A stretch of DNA of 64,000 nt from Burkholderiales bacterium (GTDB lineage: Bacteria; Pseudomonadota; Gammaproteobacteria; Burkholderiales; Burkholderiaceae_C): assembly GCA_016192425.1 (NCBI GenBank), contig JACPUE010000035.1, positions 32,987-96,986 of the forward strand, written 5' to 3'. Under the pieces are notes generated by a model. That model did not search any database. It saw only the letters and a program-made list of their open reading frames with translations, and was not told where the DNA came from. Position 1 is the first letter of the stretch, and the number at the start of each line of letters is the position of its first letter. Of this stretch, positions 9,901-16,746 are shown one piece after another. A program made the translations under genes and the position numbers.

Positions 9901-10501
9901 TGAAGTTCATCCGGGTGGCGGCACCTGCCCTGGTGGCGCCGACTGCGTGCCCGCGCCTGCCACGCTGGGCACGGGGGTCACATCTGCCAAACTTGCACAA
10001 CAAAAGTTCACCGAGATCAGCGGTGGCGATTTTGCAACCGTGGACATTGTTGACGAACTGAAAAAGGAAACCTGGGATAACTTCAACGGCTGGTATCTCG
10101 ATTTGCCTTCAGTGGGTGAACGCTTGCTCAAGCCGATGGACTTTTACGATGCCAGCAACCTGCTGACGGTTTGGTCGCAGGTACCTGCAAAGGGCTCCAA
10201 TGTCGATCCAGACGTGGAAAGCTGCGACTCCACCTCGGTGGATGGAGAGCGCCAGTACCGGACTTTCGTCAATATCATGGACGGCAAGCGCCCCTCCGTG
10301 CAGATCGTGGATAAGAACAACGATAACAAGTACGACTCTGCAGATGCTGGCGTCTCTAGAAGAAAGGTGGCCAAAGGCCCACACAGTATCATCAAGAAAG
10401 ATAAATACGAGAACCGGGATATTGATGCCAAGAACAATGGGGAAAATACTGCAGCACTCCCTGAAGAATCCTTGCGCCCAAGTTGGAGGCAAATCCAGTA
10501 A
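6929..10501 (+). CDS. pilY1: Type IV pilus tip adhesin PilY1
   Basis: A 1190-residue exported protein. Residues 1-29 form a signal peptide ending near GAWALD. The N-terminal half holds a von Willebrand factor A-like region with a MIDAS start (IDDSGSM at about 53-59). The C-terminal half is the beta-propeller PilY1 domain, with GGNDGMLHGF near residue 620 and a calcium-binding loop DINGDGMAD at about residues 857-865. A second Asp/Asn-rich loop (DKNNDNKYD) lies at about 1127. PilY1 sits at the pilus tip and controls adhesion and retraction in a calcium-dependent way. The ribosome site AAGGAG is strong. The first ~130 codons are AT-rich compared with neighbours. Confidence 0.92.
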   Translation: MARKTSPRFRKSLLALAAGATFAPCGAWALDLAESPPGTVEPYVRPNVIISIDDSGSMKWVVDQQWVDGDSAYTEPDAFGVWHPKAQRISILRYALISIFDPLHPKYDPSLMPDKKLRLAWQVMWNNGGASDAKNVNSTTMKTNSMRVLQGSHRTNFLNFVNSLSPRSGTPSHWMFSQADAYMRQPLGTNSAWANDPGTTGSPYLACRRSYHIFMSDGRWNSVSSGGAQDNATNLTLPDGMVYGGTTAPDRAKSALYRDTVNDTLSDWAFRSWAVPMQTSGMTGTLQPAADYRAAPATENFGNDSNGTPAILERYWNPRYDPATWPHMVTYTIGFSTDATTWPGAPTIIAPPVAERVPFSYKGSFPDLVTGNRTWPDMGIGEDVRALDLWHSALNGRGRFYAVMKGEDLEKAFREILGQINTATDPDLSSSATSGANVSRSEVGKYTAAYQPENFWKGYVTADKVKRDGTTYPDPGWGGKNTADKLDALPSVSSRLVLSWSDKWDSTNYKGGVPFKWASDESNLSSPQKVWLQKNMAGTDEGATKGQQRLNYIRGERGMEGVDPSGYTPSNPFRQRKSIQGDIINSDVWYTGAPAADYLLKGYTAFVRSNKSRPGMLYVGGNDGMLHGFAAADGQEKLAYVPRGVIPTLTLLTDPQYNNKHKYFVDGSPMTGDVDMNGGIQDPTDPNYGTYSPDWRTMLVGTLGLGGKGYFVLDVSNPTATTTVSGLLGFAEGNAQQLVKQDRTRGPSEPAPNCAAMTGAEKTTCLQVVDEDKDIGFIAARPVRDDNDAMRTTQITRMNNNRWAVVLGNGYNSANQRPVLLVQYLDGAKELLRLPVTTDAPGTGNAKDNGLGSPRVVDINGDGMADVVYAGDNLGNLWKFDLTNASAANWKVAFNGNPLFTTRGPAALGSPSRSKIQPIATAPTVRANDRTKTIGSGPSAKTVRVGGMMVAFGTGRNVTKDDPSNIDVQTIYSVLDNTRYREVSSALGKRLEVHPGGGTCPGGADCVPAPATLGTGVTSAKLAQQKFTEISGGDFATVDIVDELKKETWDNFNGWYLDLPSVGERLLKPMDFYDASNLLTVWSQVPAKGSNVDPDVESCDSTSVDGERQYRTFVNIMDGKRPSVQIVDKNNDNKYDSADAGVSRRKVAKGPHSIIKKDKYENRDIDAKNNGENTAALPEESLRPSWRQIQ

Positions 10502-10516
10502 GTGAGGAACATCGCT

Positions 10517-10957
10517 ATGCAATCAAACAGACATTTCGCTTATGCGCAGCAACATGGCTTTACCCTGATCGAGTTGATGATCGTGGTGGCTATCGTGGGA
10601 ATCCTCTCTGCCATTGCCTACCCTAGCTATGCGGAGTACATTCGCCGCGGACACAGAGCGGACGCCAGGGCAGGCTTATTGCAGGCCCAGCAGTGGTTGG
10701 AACGGGCGGCCACGGCGACTGGGCAGTACCCAACAACGCTGGCTGCCGGATTGACTTGGTCTGGTGATACGACTAAGCGCTACACCATTGGCTTTAAAGG
10801 CGTTCCCACAGGAACAACTTTCACTTTGATCGCCACGCGGAGAGCGGGAGCTCAAGCCAACGATAAGTGCGGTGATTTCACCATCACCAACGCAGGCCAA
10901 CGCGGAGCAGACAACCTAGGCCCAAGCACAACAGCAGCAGAGTGTTGGGGCAAATAG
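10517..10957 (+). CDS. pilE: Type IV pilin, PilE family minor pilin
   Basis: A 146-residue pilin with the canonical motif [20 protein letters not shown] (cleavage after Gly, Glu5 present), then [32 protein letters not shown], typical of the PilE proteins that close the pilVWXY1E operon. A C-terminal cysteine pair (NDKCGDF and AAECWG) fits the pilin disulfide loop. The ATG at 10517 is preferred over a GTG five codons earlier because the latter would start directly after the pilY1 stop with no room for a ribosome site. Confidence 0.88.
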   Translation: MQSNRHFAYAQQHGFTLIELMIVVAIVGILSAIAYPSYAEYIRRGHRADARAGLLQAQQWLERAATATGQYPTTLAAGLTWSGDTTKRYTIGFKGVPTGTTFTLIATRRAGAQANDKCGDFTITNAGQRGADNLGPSTTAAECWGK

Positions 10958-10989
10958 TCCTTGTACCATCCGCTACCATCTAGGGCGCA

Positions 10990-12123
10990 ATGACCACACC
11001 TGCGCCCCCCATGACCCGAGCGCTTGGGCTTGCCACCCAGGCGCTTTTTCTTTCCAACCCCAACCCACGCGTGGGTTGTGTCATCACCGCGTCCAATGGG
11101 CAGGTGCTGGGCGAAGGCTTCACCCAGCAGGCTGGCGGCCCCCATGCCGAGGTGATGGCGTTGCGCGATGCCGCTGCGCGGAACCACGACGTGCGCGGTG
11201 CCACGGCCTGGGTCACGCTGGAGCCCTGTGCCCACCAGGGCCGCACGGGGCCATGCTGCGATGCGCTGATTGCCGCAGGCATTGGCAAGGTGGAGGCCAG
11301 CCTGGAGGACCCCAACCCGCTGGTGGCAGGCCAGGGCTTTGCCCGCCTGCGCGCTGCCGGGGTGGAGGTGGCGGTAGGCCAGGGAGCAGCGCAATCGCGT
11401 GAACTGAACCTGGGTTTTTTCAGCCGCATGGTGCGCGGCACGCCCTGGGTGCGGCTCAAGGTGGCTGCATCGCTGGACGGTACCACGGCGCTGCACAACG
11501 GCGCCAGTCAGTGGATCACTTCAGAGGCGGCACGGGCCGATGGCCATGCTTGGCGCGCCCGCGCTTGTGCCGTGCTCACGGGCGTGGGCACGGTGCTGGC
11601 GGACCAGCCCCGGCTGGATGTGCGTGCTGTGCCCACGCCCCGCCAACCGCACGCGGTGGTGCTGGACAGCCGCTTGCAAATGCCGTCAGATGCTCCTGTT
11701 TTTATAGCTTGCCGCGCTTGCTGGATCTATGCTGCAGGCCAAAATGGCACTGAAACAGATCGCGCTGCCTTTGCCATCCGCCGCCAGGCCCTGGAAGCGC
11801 GGGGCGCCACTGTGACGCTGCTGCCTGGTGCCGATGGGCGGGTGGACTTGAAAGCCGTGTTGCACGACCTGGCCCGCCGTGGCGTGAACGAACTGCATGT
11901 GGAAGCAGGGCACACGCTCAACGGCGCCTTGCTTGATGCAGGGCTGGTGGACGAGTTGCTGCTGTACCTGGCCCCTACCCTGCTCGGCCCTGGGCGCGGC
12001 ATGGCAGACCGCGCACCGCTGACCGACTTGGCCCAGGGTGTCCCCCTGGAGTTTGGGCCCGTGCAGCATGTAGGGCCAGACCTGCGCGTGCTGGCCCGCG
12101 TGCGCGGACGCGACCAGTTCTGA
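10990..12123 (+). CDS. ribD: Bifunctional diaminohydroxyphosphoribosylaminopyrimidine deaminase / 5-amino-6-(5-phosphoribosylamino)uracil reductase
   Basis: Catalyses the second and third steps of riboflavin synthesis: deamination of the pyrimidine, then NADPH-dependent reduction of the ribosyl side chain. The 377-residue protein has an N-terminal zinc deaminase domain with ligands His52 and Cys80/Cys89 and catalytic Glu54 (PHAEVMAL, PCAHQGRTGPC), then a RibD C-terminal reductase domain from about 155 (VRLKVAASLDG). A copy of the interspersed repeat lies in frame at 11691-11748, encoding the stretch around APVFIACRACWIYAAG in the reductase domain. ribE follows 26 bases later. No FMN riboswitch is visible in the short gap before ribD. 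Confidence 0.95.
   Translation: MTTPAPPMTRALGLATQALFLSNPNPRVGCVITASNGQVLGEGFTQQAGGPHAEVMALRDAAARNHDVRGATAWVTLEPCAHQGRTGPCCDALIAAGIGKVEASLEDPNPLVAGQGFARLRAAGVEVAVGQGAAQSRELNLGFFSRMVRGTPWVRLKVAASLDGTTALHNGASQWITSEAARADGHAWRARACAVLTGVGTVLADQPRLDVRAVPTPRQPHAVVLDSRLQMPSDAPVFIACRACWIYAAGQNGTETDRAAFAIRRQALEARGATVTLLPGADGRVDLKAVLHDLARRGVNELHVEAGHTLNGALLDAGLVDELLLYLAPTLLGPGRGMADRAPLTDLAQGVPLEFGPVQHVGPDLRVLARVRGRDQF
11691..11748. repeat. Interspersed palindromic repeat, copy 2 (in frame inside ribD)
   Basis: Begins TGCTCCTGTTTTTATAGCTT, followed by a CGCGCTTG arm and ending GCAGGCCAAAATGGC. It matches the reverse orientation of the copies at 1-46 and 37981-38036. It keeps the ribD reading frame open. 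Confidence 0.75.
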
Positions 12124-12149
12124 CCCAAAAGCCTGCCACAATCGACGCC

Positions 12150-12794
12150 ATGTTTACTGGAATCATTACCGGCACGGGGCACATTACCGCCGTGCAACCC
12201 CTGGGCGAATCGGCAACCCACGGCAAGCGGCTGAGCATTGCGCCCCCCCCCGGCTACCTGGATGATGTGGGCCTGGGTGACAGCATTGCGCTCAACGGCG
12301 CATGCATGACGGTCACCCATATCAACGCCGAGCACAGCGCGTTCAGCGTGGATATTTCCGCCGAATCGCTGACCAAGACCACGGGACTGGACGCCCCTGG
12401 CCCCATCAACCTGGAAAAAGCCCTGCGCGCCAATGACCGCCTGGGCGGGCACCTGGTGTCGGGCCATGTGGACGGTATAGGCACCGTCACCCATTTTGCG
12501 CAGGTGGGTGAGAGCTGGGAACTGCGCGTGCTGGCCCCGCAAGACTTGGCGCGCTTTTTGGCCACCAAGGGCTCCATCACCGTCAACGGCGTGAGCCTCA
12601 CGGTCAACCGCGTGGCAGATGTGCCCAATGGCTGCGAGGTGAGCATCAACCTGATTCCCCACACCGTGCAGAACACGGCATTGGGCCACTTGCGCAGTGG
12701 CTCCAGGGTAAATCTGGAGATTGACCTGATCGCGCGTTATTGCGAAAGAATGCTGCACCTGGAGCATCGCGAAAGCTCCGGCACCACCGGCTGA
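12150..12794 (+). CDS. ribE: Riboflavin synthase, alpha subunit
   Basis: Converts two molecules of 6,7-dimethyl-8-ribityllumazine to riboflavin plus the pyrimidinedione. At 214 residues it has the usual two lumazine-binding barrels: the first starts MFTGIITGTGHI and contains GACMTV; the second starts near residue 100 and contains HLVSGHVDGIG and GSITVNGVSLTV. It follows ribD closely and is probably co-transcribed. In related bacteria ribBA and ribH commonly follow; here ribE is followed by non-coding sequence. Confidence 0.95.
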   Translation: MFTGIITGTGHITAVQPLGESATHGKRLSIAPPPGYLDDVGLGDSIALNGACMTVTHINAEHSAFSVDISAESLTKTTGLDAPGPINLEKALRANDRLGGHLVSGHVDGIGTVTHFAQVGESWELRVLAPQDLARFLATKGSITVNGVSLTVNRVADVPNGCEVSINLIPHTVQNTALGHLRSGSRVNLEIDLIARYCERMLHLEHRESSGTTG

Positions 12795-13320
12795 TAATTC
12801 AAACTTAGAACTTGTCCGTAATCGGCATAGGAGGCCTCCATTGTCGGAGGCGCCCCTGCCACACCACCCGGCATGCGGGTCCGCACCGGGCGGTTTGAGG
12901 ATTTGAGGTCAGGACAGCCTGGGTACTAACCGGTCGAAGTACGCAAGGGTCAGCACCTTGTTGAGCAGCAACCGCTGTTGCGCCACCTGGTTGGCTACCT
13001 CATCGGATGCATCCAGCAACGGAAAGTGCGAGGCAGCACCACGACCCAGCGGCCCCAAGCGAAGGCCGAAGCAGATAGTACGCAGCACGGTACGCAAGGA
13101 ATCGGCTGCACAGATGGAATTGCTGCTGCCAATCGGCTGCATCATTGGGTGATGCCCGGCAACAGTACCCACTGCACGCACACCAGCCGATGCTGGAAAT
13201 CACGTCACGCTCGAATCCCAAGCCCCCACGGTGGGGCTTTTTCTTTGCCTGCGCTGGGCGGCCTACACGGTGTAAAACCCCGTACCGTTGGCTACATGGT
13301 GGCTACAGATGACCCGCAAA
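12795..13320. other. Non-coding interval with possible decayed mobile-element sequence
   Basis: No convincing gene is seen in this half-kilobase. It begins with a GC-rich hairpin region (GGAGGCCTCC ... GGAGGCGCC near 12829-12855) and a palindromic-looking stretch rich in GGCATGCGGGTCCGCACC-like bases. A 90-codon minus-strand frame (12909-13181) and a plus-strand frame running into the tRNA are open, but neither has recognisable domains or a ribosome site. The placement between a truncated-looking rib operon and a tRNA suggests a remnant of an inserted element. This is inference. Confidence 0.35.
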
Positions 13321-13322
13321 AC

Positions 13323-13356
13323 AAAAAACCCCGCTACCGAATTGATAGCAGGGTTT
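13323..13356 (-). terminator. Terminator downstream of tRNA-His
   Basis: On the minus strand AAACCC-GCTA pairs with TAGC-GGGTTT (one bulged base per side) and is followed by a T-run. It lies about a dozen bases past the tRNA-His 3' end, and the plus strand also reads as a weak terminator. Confidence 0.7.
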
Positions 13357-13368
13357 CCTTTGTTTACT

Positions 13369-13445
13369 TGGGGTGGCTGATGGGACTCGAACCCACGACG
13401 ACAGGAATCACAATCCTGGACTCTACCAACTGAGCTACAGCCACC
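13369..13445 (-). tRNA. tRNA-His (anticodon GTG)
   Basis: A full cloverleaf on the minus strand. The acceptor stem GGTGGCT pairs with AGCCACC, including the extra 5' G typical of tRNA-His, and CCA is encoded. The D-arm is TAGCTCAGTTGGTAGA, the anticodon loop TTGTGAT, and the T-arm GTGGGTTCGAGTCCCAT. Confidence 0.97.
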
Positions 13446-13459
13446 GTAGAGCCTGTGAT

Positions 13460-13482
13460 TATAGCCTGAAATTCAGGCTATA
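13460..13482 (-). terminator. Perfect hairpin after ppiD
   Basis: An 11-base perfect inverted repeat (TATAGCCTGAA / TTCAGGCTATA with one central base) sits three bases after the ppiD stop codon and ahead of tRNA-His. It probably ends the ppiD transcript or protects its 3' end. The T-run is weak. Confidence 0.55.
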
Positions 13483-13485
13483 AGT

Positions 13486-15411
13486 TCAATTTTCAATTTT
13501 AGATTGAACTGAAGAAGGACGTGGTACCTTGATCTGGGCTTGGTAGCGGGACTTCAGGGTCTCGTAGTAGGCAAGGCCTTCAGCTGTGGACCACGACTGG
13601 GTGTATTGCTGCTGCATTTGCTTCACGAGCTGCTGGTTGATGCCCTCGCTCGGCATGATGCGGATCACCTTGACGACGGCGTAGCCCACCGGACCGAGAT
13701 CCACACCTGCCCACAAAGGCAGCGCATCGGGTTTGGCAGAGAGTGCTGCATCGACCACTGCACGCGACTGGCCCTGTGCCTGGTCGCGCGAGAGCACGAT
13801 GGGGGTCGGCAGGCCCTTGGCCAGTTCGGGCTTTTCAGTCCAGGCCTCTTTCTTGGCCTGTCCCTCCTGGCGTGCCAGCTCTGCGGCCTTGTCGGCCACG
13901 TAACGCTGGCGCACCTGGGCCTTCACTTCGTCAAAAGGCTGGGTACGGGCGCTTTGGTGTTCGATCACACGGGCTGCAGCCATCTGGTTGGCACCCAGTT
14001 CCACCGCTTCGGTGTTGCGCTTGTGCTGCAGCGAATCGGAGGAAAAAAGCGCTTCCAGCAACTTGGGGTTGGCCAAGGCACCCACTGCACCGGGCCCGGG
14101 CGTGCGGGTCACGCCCTTGGCGGTCTGGATCTTGAGCTTGAGCTTGTCTGCCACGGGCTGCAGGCTGTCCGCCTGCTCGTACACCGTGTTGGCAAAGGCT
14201 TCTGCCGTTTCGGCGTACTTGCGCTGGGCTTGCTGTTGCTTGAGTTCGGCCTCCAGCTTGGGGCGCAGTTCTTCGAAGCTCGGCTCGCGTGCTGCCTTGA
14301 TGTCAGTCAGCTGGATGATGTGGTAGCCGTATTCGGTTTCCACCACGTCGCTGATGGCACCCTTGGCCAGCGCAAATGCTGCTTCTTCAAAGGGTTTGAC
14401 TGTGGCACCCCGCGCAACAAAGCCCAGATCACCGCCTTGGGCTGCAGAGCCAGCGTCTTGCGAGTGTTTTTTGGCCAGCGCAGCAAAGTCTGCAGGGTTC
14501 TTGCGCAGTTGCTGGAGCAATTCGGTGGCGCGTGCCTTGGCCTTTTCGCGCTCTGCAGGCGGCGCATCCTTGGCGGCGGTGATCAGGATATGGCTTGCAC
14601 GGCGTTCCTCCTTGCCCATATGGCGCGAGAGGTTTTCCTTGTAGTAGGTGCGCAGATCATCTTCGTTGAGGGTGATGCCGGAACGCACGCTGTCGATGTC
14701 AAACACCACGTACTCGACGTTGATCTGCTCCGGCTGCTGGAACGAAGCGCTGTGTTCCTGGTAGTAGGCCTGGAGCTCTTCATCGGTAGGCCGCACCTTG
14801 GCTTCATAGTCTGCCGCCTTGAACATGGCCACCTGCACCTCGCGCCGCTGGAACAGCGGCTCGATGGCGGCAAGCCCTTGTGCAGACGTGGCAAAGCTGC
14901 TGCCTACCACGCCGCCCAGCACCTGGTTCAAGGAGATGTCTCTCCGCATGGAGGACTCGAAGCCTTCAGGGGTCATGCCCTGCGCGGCCACCAAAGCCCG
15001 GTAGCCTTCGGCGTCTAGCGTGCCGTCAGGCTTGCGCAGCGCTGCAATCTGGGGAATCTCCTGCAGGCTGCGGGCCAGGCGGGCGTCGGTGGTGGCCAGG
15101 TGCATCTTCTGCGCTGCGGCCTGCACTACACGGTCGCGCACCAGGCGCTCCAGCGTGGCATAGCGGGCCTGGGGGGTGTCCAGGAGCTTGGCGTCGATCT
15201 GGGGCTGCTCGCGGCGCTGGCGGTCAGACTCGATACGGTGCGCGTTGTCCCATTCGGTTTGTGTGATGTCATGGCCATCGACCCGTGCTACCACGGTACT
15301 GCTGCCCGAGAAGTAGTTCCGGTCGATGCCTACCAATACGAACGAGGGGATGATCAGCAAGAACAGCAAGAACATCGCGATCTTGGTGTGCTTGCGGATG
15401 GATTCGAACAT
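13486..15411 (-). CDS. ppiD: Periplasmic folding chaperone / peptidyl-prolyl isomerase PpiD
   Basis: Inner-membrane-anchored SurA-like chaperone that helps newly exported proteins fold near the Sec translocon. The 641-residue product begins MFESIRKHTK and has a single membrane anchor (MFLLFLLIIPSFVLVGI) at residues ~13-30. A SurA N-like chaperone region follows, then a parvulin PpiC domain at about 265-370 (RRASHILITAAKDAP, GGDLGFVARGATVKPFEEAAF), and a C-terminal SurA-like segment. The chosen ATG gives the short cytoplasmic tail typical of PpiD; an upstream in-frame start adds 18 residues of tRNA-adjacent sequence. It lies between tRNA-Val and tRNA-His on the same strand. Confidence 0.92.
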   Translation of the reverse strand: MFESIRKHTKIAMFLLFLLIIPSFVLVGIDRNYFSGSSTVVARVDGHDITQTEWDNAHRIESDRQRREQPQIDAKLLDTPQARYATLERLVRDRVVQAAAQKMHLATTDARLARSLQEIPQIAALRKPDGTLDAEGYRALVAAQGMTPEGFESSMRRDISLNQVLGGVVGSSFATSAQGLAAIEPLFQRREVQVAMFKAADYEAKVRPTDEELQAYYQEHSASFQQPEQINVEYVVFDIDSVRSGITLNEDDLRTYYKENLSRHMGKEERRASHILITAAKDAPPAEREKAKARATELLQQLRKNPADFAALAKKHSQDAGSAAQGGDLGFVARGATVKPFEEAAFALAKGAISDVVETEYGYHIIQLTDIKAAREPSFEELRPKLEAELKQQQAQRKYAETAEAFANTVYEQADSLQPVADKLKLKIQTAKGVTRTPGPGAVGALANPKLLEALFSSDSLQHKRNTEAVELGANQMAAARVIEHQSARTQPFDEVKAQVRQRYVADKAAELARQEGQAKKEAWTEKPELAKGLPTPIVLSRDQAQGQSRAVVDAALSAKPDALPLWAGVDLGPVGYAVVKVIRIMPSEGINQQLVKQMQQQYTQSWSTAEGLAYYETLKSRYQAQIKVPRPSSVQSKIEN

Positions 15412-15436
15412 GGTCAATCTTTCTGAGACATAAAAC

Positions 15437-15461
15437 AAAAGGCGAACTTGCGTTCGCCTTT
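15437..15461 (-). terminator. Terminator between tRNA-Val and ppiD
   Basis: On the minus strand the stem GGCGAA / TTCGCC, extended by flanking A-T pairs, is followed by a T-run (TTTTGTTTT). It lies seven bases after the tRNA-Val 3' end. Confidence 0.75.
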
Positions 15462-15468
15462 GCATCAG

Positions 15469-15544
15469 TGGTGGGTGCTGACGGGGTCGAACCGCCGACC
15501 TACGCCTTGTAAGGGCGCCGCTCTACCAACTGAGCTAAGCACCC
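15469..15544 (-). tRNA. tRNA-Val (anticodon TAC)
   Basis: Cloverleaf on the minus strand: acceptor GGGTGCT / AGCACCC, D-arm TAGCTCAGTTGGTAGAG, anticodon loop CTTACAA with anticodon TAC, T-arm GGCGGTTCGACCCCGTC, and an encoded ACCA end. It is 16 bases downstream of hupB on the same strand and may be co-transcribed with it. Confidence 0.97.
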
Positions 15545-15560
15545 ACTGAAAAACCGATGG

Positions 15561-15833
15561 TCAGTTCAGGGCGTCCTTGAGGGCTTTGCCCGGACGGAAC
15601 TTGGGAACCTTGGCTGCCTTGATTTTAATCGCAGCGCCGGTGCGGGGATTGCGGCCCGTGCGTGCAGCGCGCTTGCCCACTGCAAAGGTACCGAAACCGA
15701 CGAGCGACACCGTGCCGCCTTTTTTCAACGTCTTCTTGACCGCTTCGATCGTGGACTCCAGCGCCCGTGCAGCGGCTGCCTTGGAGATGTCGGCATTGTT
15801 TGCAATGTGCTCAATCAGTTCGGTTTTGTTCAC
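15561..15833 (-). CDS. hupB: DNA-binding protein HU-beta
   Basis: A 90-residue histone-like protein that bends and compacts DNA. It shows the full HU signature: [20 protein letters not shown] at the N-terminus, [21 protein letters not shown] (the DNA-contacting arm) in the middle, and [16 protein letters not shown] at the end. The start is a GTG (15831-15833) with a GAGAGG-type ribosome site; earlier in-frame starts add residues foreign to the family. A sigma-70-like promoter lies about 120 bases upstream. The gene is followed by tRNA-Val and ppiD, an order common in Burkholderiales. Confidence 0.96.
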   Translation of the reverse strand: MNKTELIEHIANNADISKAAAARALESTIEAVKKTLKKGGTVSLVGFGTFAVGKRAARTGRNPRTGAAIKIKAAKVPKFRPGKALKDALN

Positions 15834-15950
15834 AAGAAGCCTCTCGGGAATGTGGTTGGGTTGTCTCTGGTGCTTGTTCAACTCGCCCAGCCCGGCGTGT
15901 GCTGGGGGCGGGTGGCTGGCTGGCGTTGGCAGCGGGCACTGCCACTCTCG

Positions 15951-15979
15951 ATTAAAGCCATCGACTCTCCGGGTGTCAA
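15951..15979 (-). promoter_or_regulatory. Probable sigma-70 promoter of hupB
   Basis: On the minus strand TTGACA is followed by a 17-base spacer and TTTAAT, a near-consensus sigma-70 promoter. It lies roughly 120 bases before the GTG start of hupB. The region between pgsA and hupB (15834-16129) otherwise holds no gene. Confidence 0.6.
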
Positions 15980-16129
15980 TACAACACGCCGGATTGCAAC
16001 GGCGCAACGGTCAATTCTAGTCGCTTTTGCATCCGCCCATGGGCCATGCAGGCGCTTTTTTGGCATGGCGCACACGCTCGGCATCTTTACCGATTGACAA
16101 GCGTTCATGCGGCCCTGCGCACTTTTGAT

Positions 16130-16699
16130 TCAATCCTTGACGCGCGCCCGTATCTCCGGCAACGCCTTTTGCAGGTAGTACACCATGGACCACACCGTGA
16201 GCACTGCAGCAATCCAGATCAGCCAGGTGCCCCACACACCGGTATCGATCATTCCCAGCACGCGCCCGTCGTACAGCAGGAAGGGGATGGCCACCATCTG
16301 CACCGTGGTCTTGAGTTTGCCCAGCATGTGCACGGCCACGCTCTTGCTCGCGCCGATTTGTGCCATCCATTCGCGCAGGGCGGAAATGGCGATCTCGCGC
16401 CCGATGATGATGAGCGCCACGAACACATCGGCCCGCCGCAGGTGCACCAGCACCAGGAGCGATGCGCACACCAGGAATTTGTCTGCCACCGGATCAAGGA
16501 AAGCGCCAAACGACGAGGTCTGCTTGAGCCTGCGTGCCAGGAAGCCGTCGAGCCAGTCCGTGGCGGCAAACGCCATGAACATCAGTGCGGCAATGAGGTT
16601 GCGCGTGGGCTCGTCCAGCGGTGTGTAGAACACCCCAACAATCAAGGGGATCGCGATGATGCGCGTCCAGGTCATGAGGGTGGGGATGGTCCAGAACAT
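16130..16699 (-). CDS. pgsA: CDP-diacylglycerol--glycerol-3-phosphate 3-phosphatidyltransferase
   Basis: Transfers the phosphatidyl group from CDP-diacylglycerol to glycerol-3-phosphate, the committed step to phosphatidylglycerol, in the inner membrane. The 189-residue protein has several hydrophobic helices and the CDP-alcohol phosphotransferase signature: DWLDGFLARR, then FGAFLDPVADK (pattern DGxxAR-x8-GxxxDxxxD) at residues ~48-74. It lies 47 bases after uvrC on the same strand, and pgsA next to uvrC is a common arrangement. Confidence 0.94.
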   Translation of the reverse strand: MFWTIPTLMTWTRIIAIPLIVGVFYTPLDEPTRNLIAALMFMAFAATDWLDGFLARRLKQTSSFGAFLDPVADKFLVCASLLVLVHLRRADVFVALIIIGREIAISALREWMAQIGASKSVAVHMLGKLKTTVQMVAIPFLLYDGRVLGMIDTGVWGTWLIWIAAVLTVWSMVYYLQKALPEIRARVKD

Positions 16700-16746
16700 G
16701 GCGTGATTGTGTCACGCCCCAGGCACTGCAGACACCTGAAGCCTGT

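Noticed and set aside
12909..13181. 90-residue minus-strand open frame in the ribE to tRNA-His gap
   Set aside because: No ribosome site, no recognised domain, and it lies in a stretch that looks like decayed non-coding sequence; not counted as a gene.
13160..13368. Tyrosine-integrase attachment site at tRNA-His
   Set aside because: The interval next to the tRNA looks like a scar, but no duplicated tRNA 3' end or integrase gene is visible, so no att site is called.
12978..13433. Plus-strand frame overlapping tRNA-His
   Set aside because: Its 3' end is the antisense of a certain tRNA and the rest has no protein similarity I can see.
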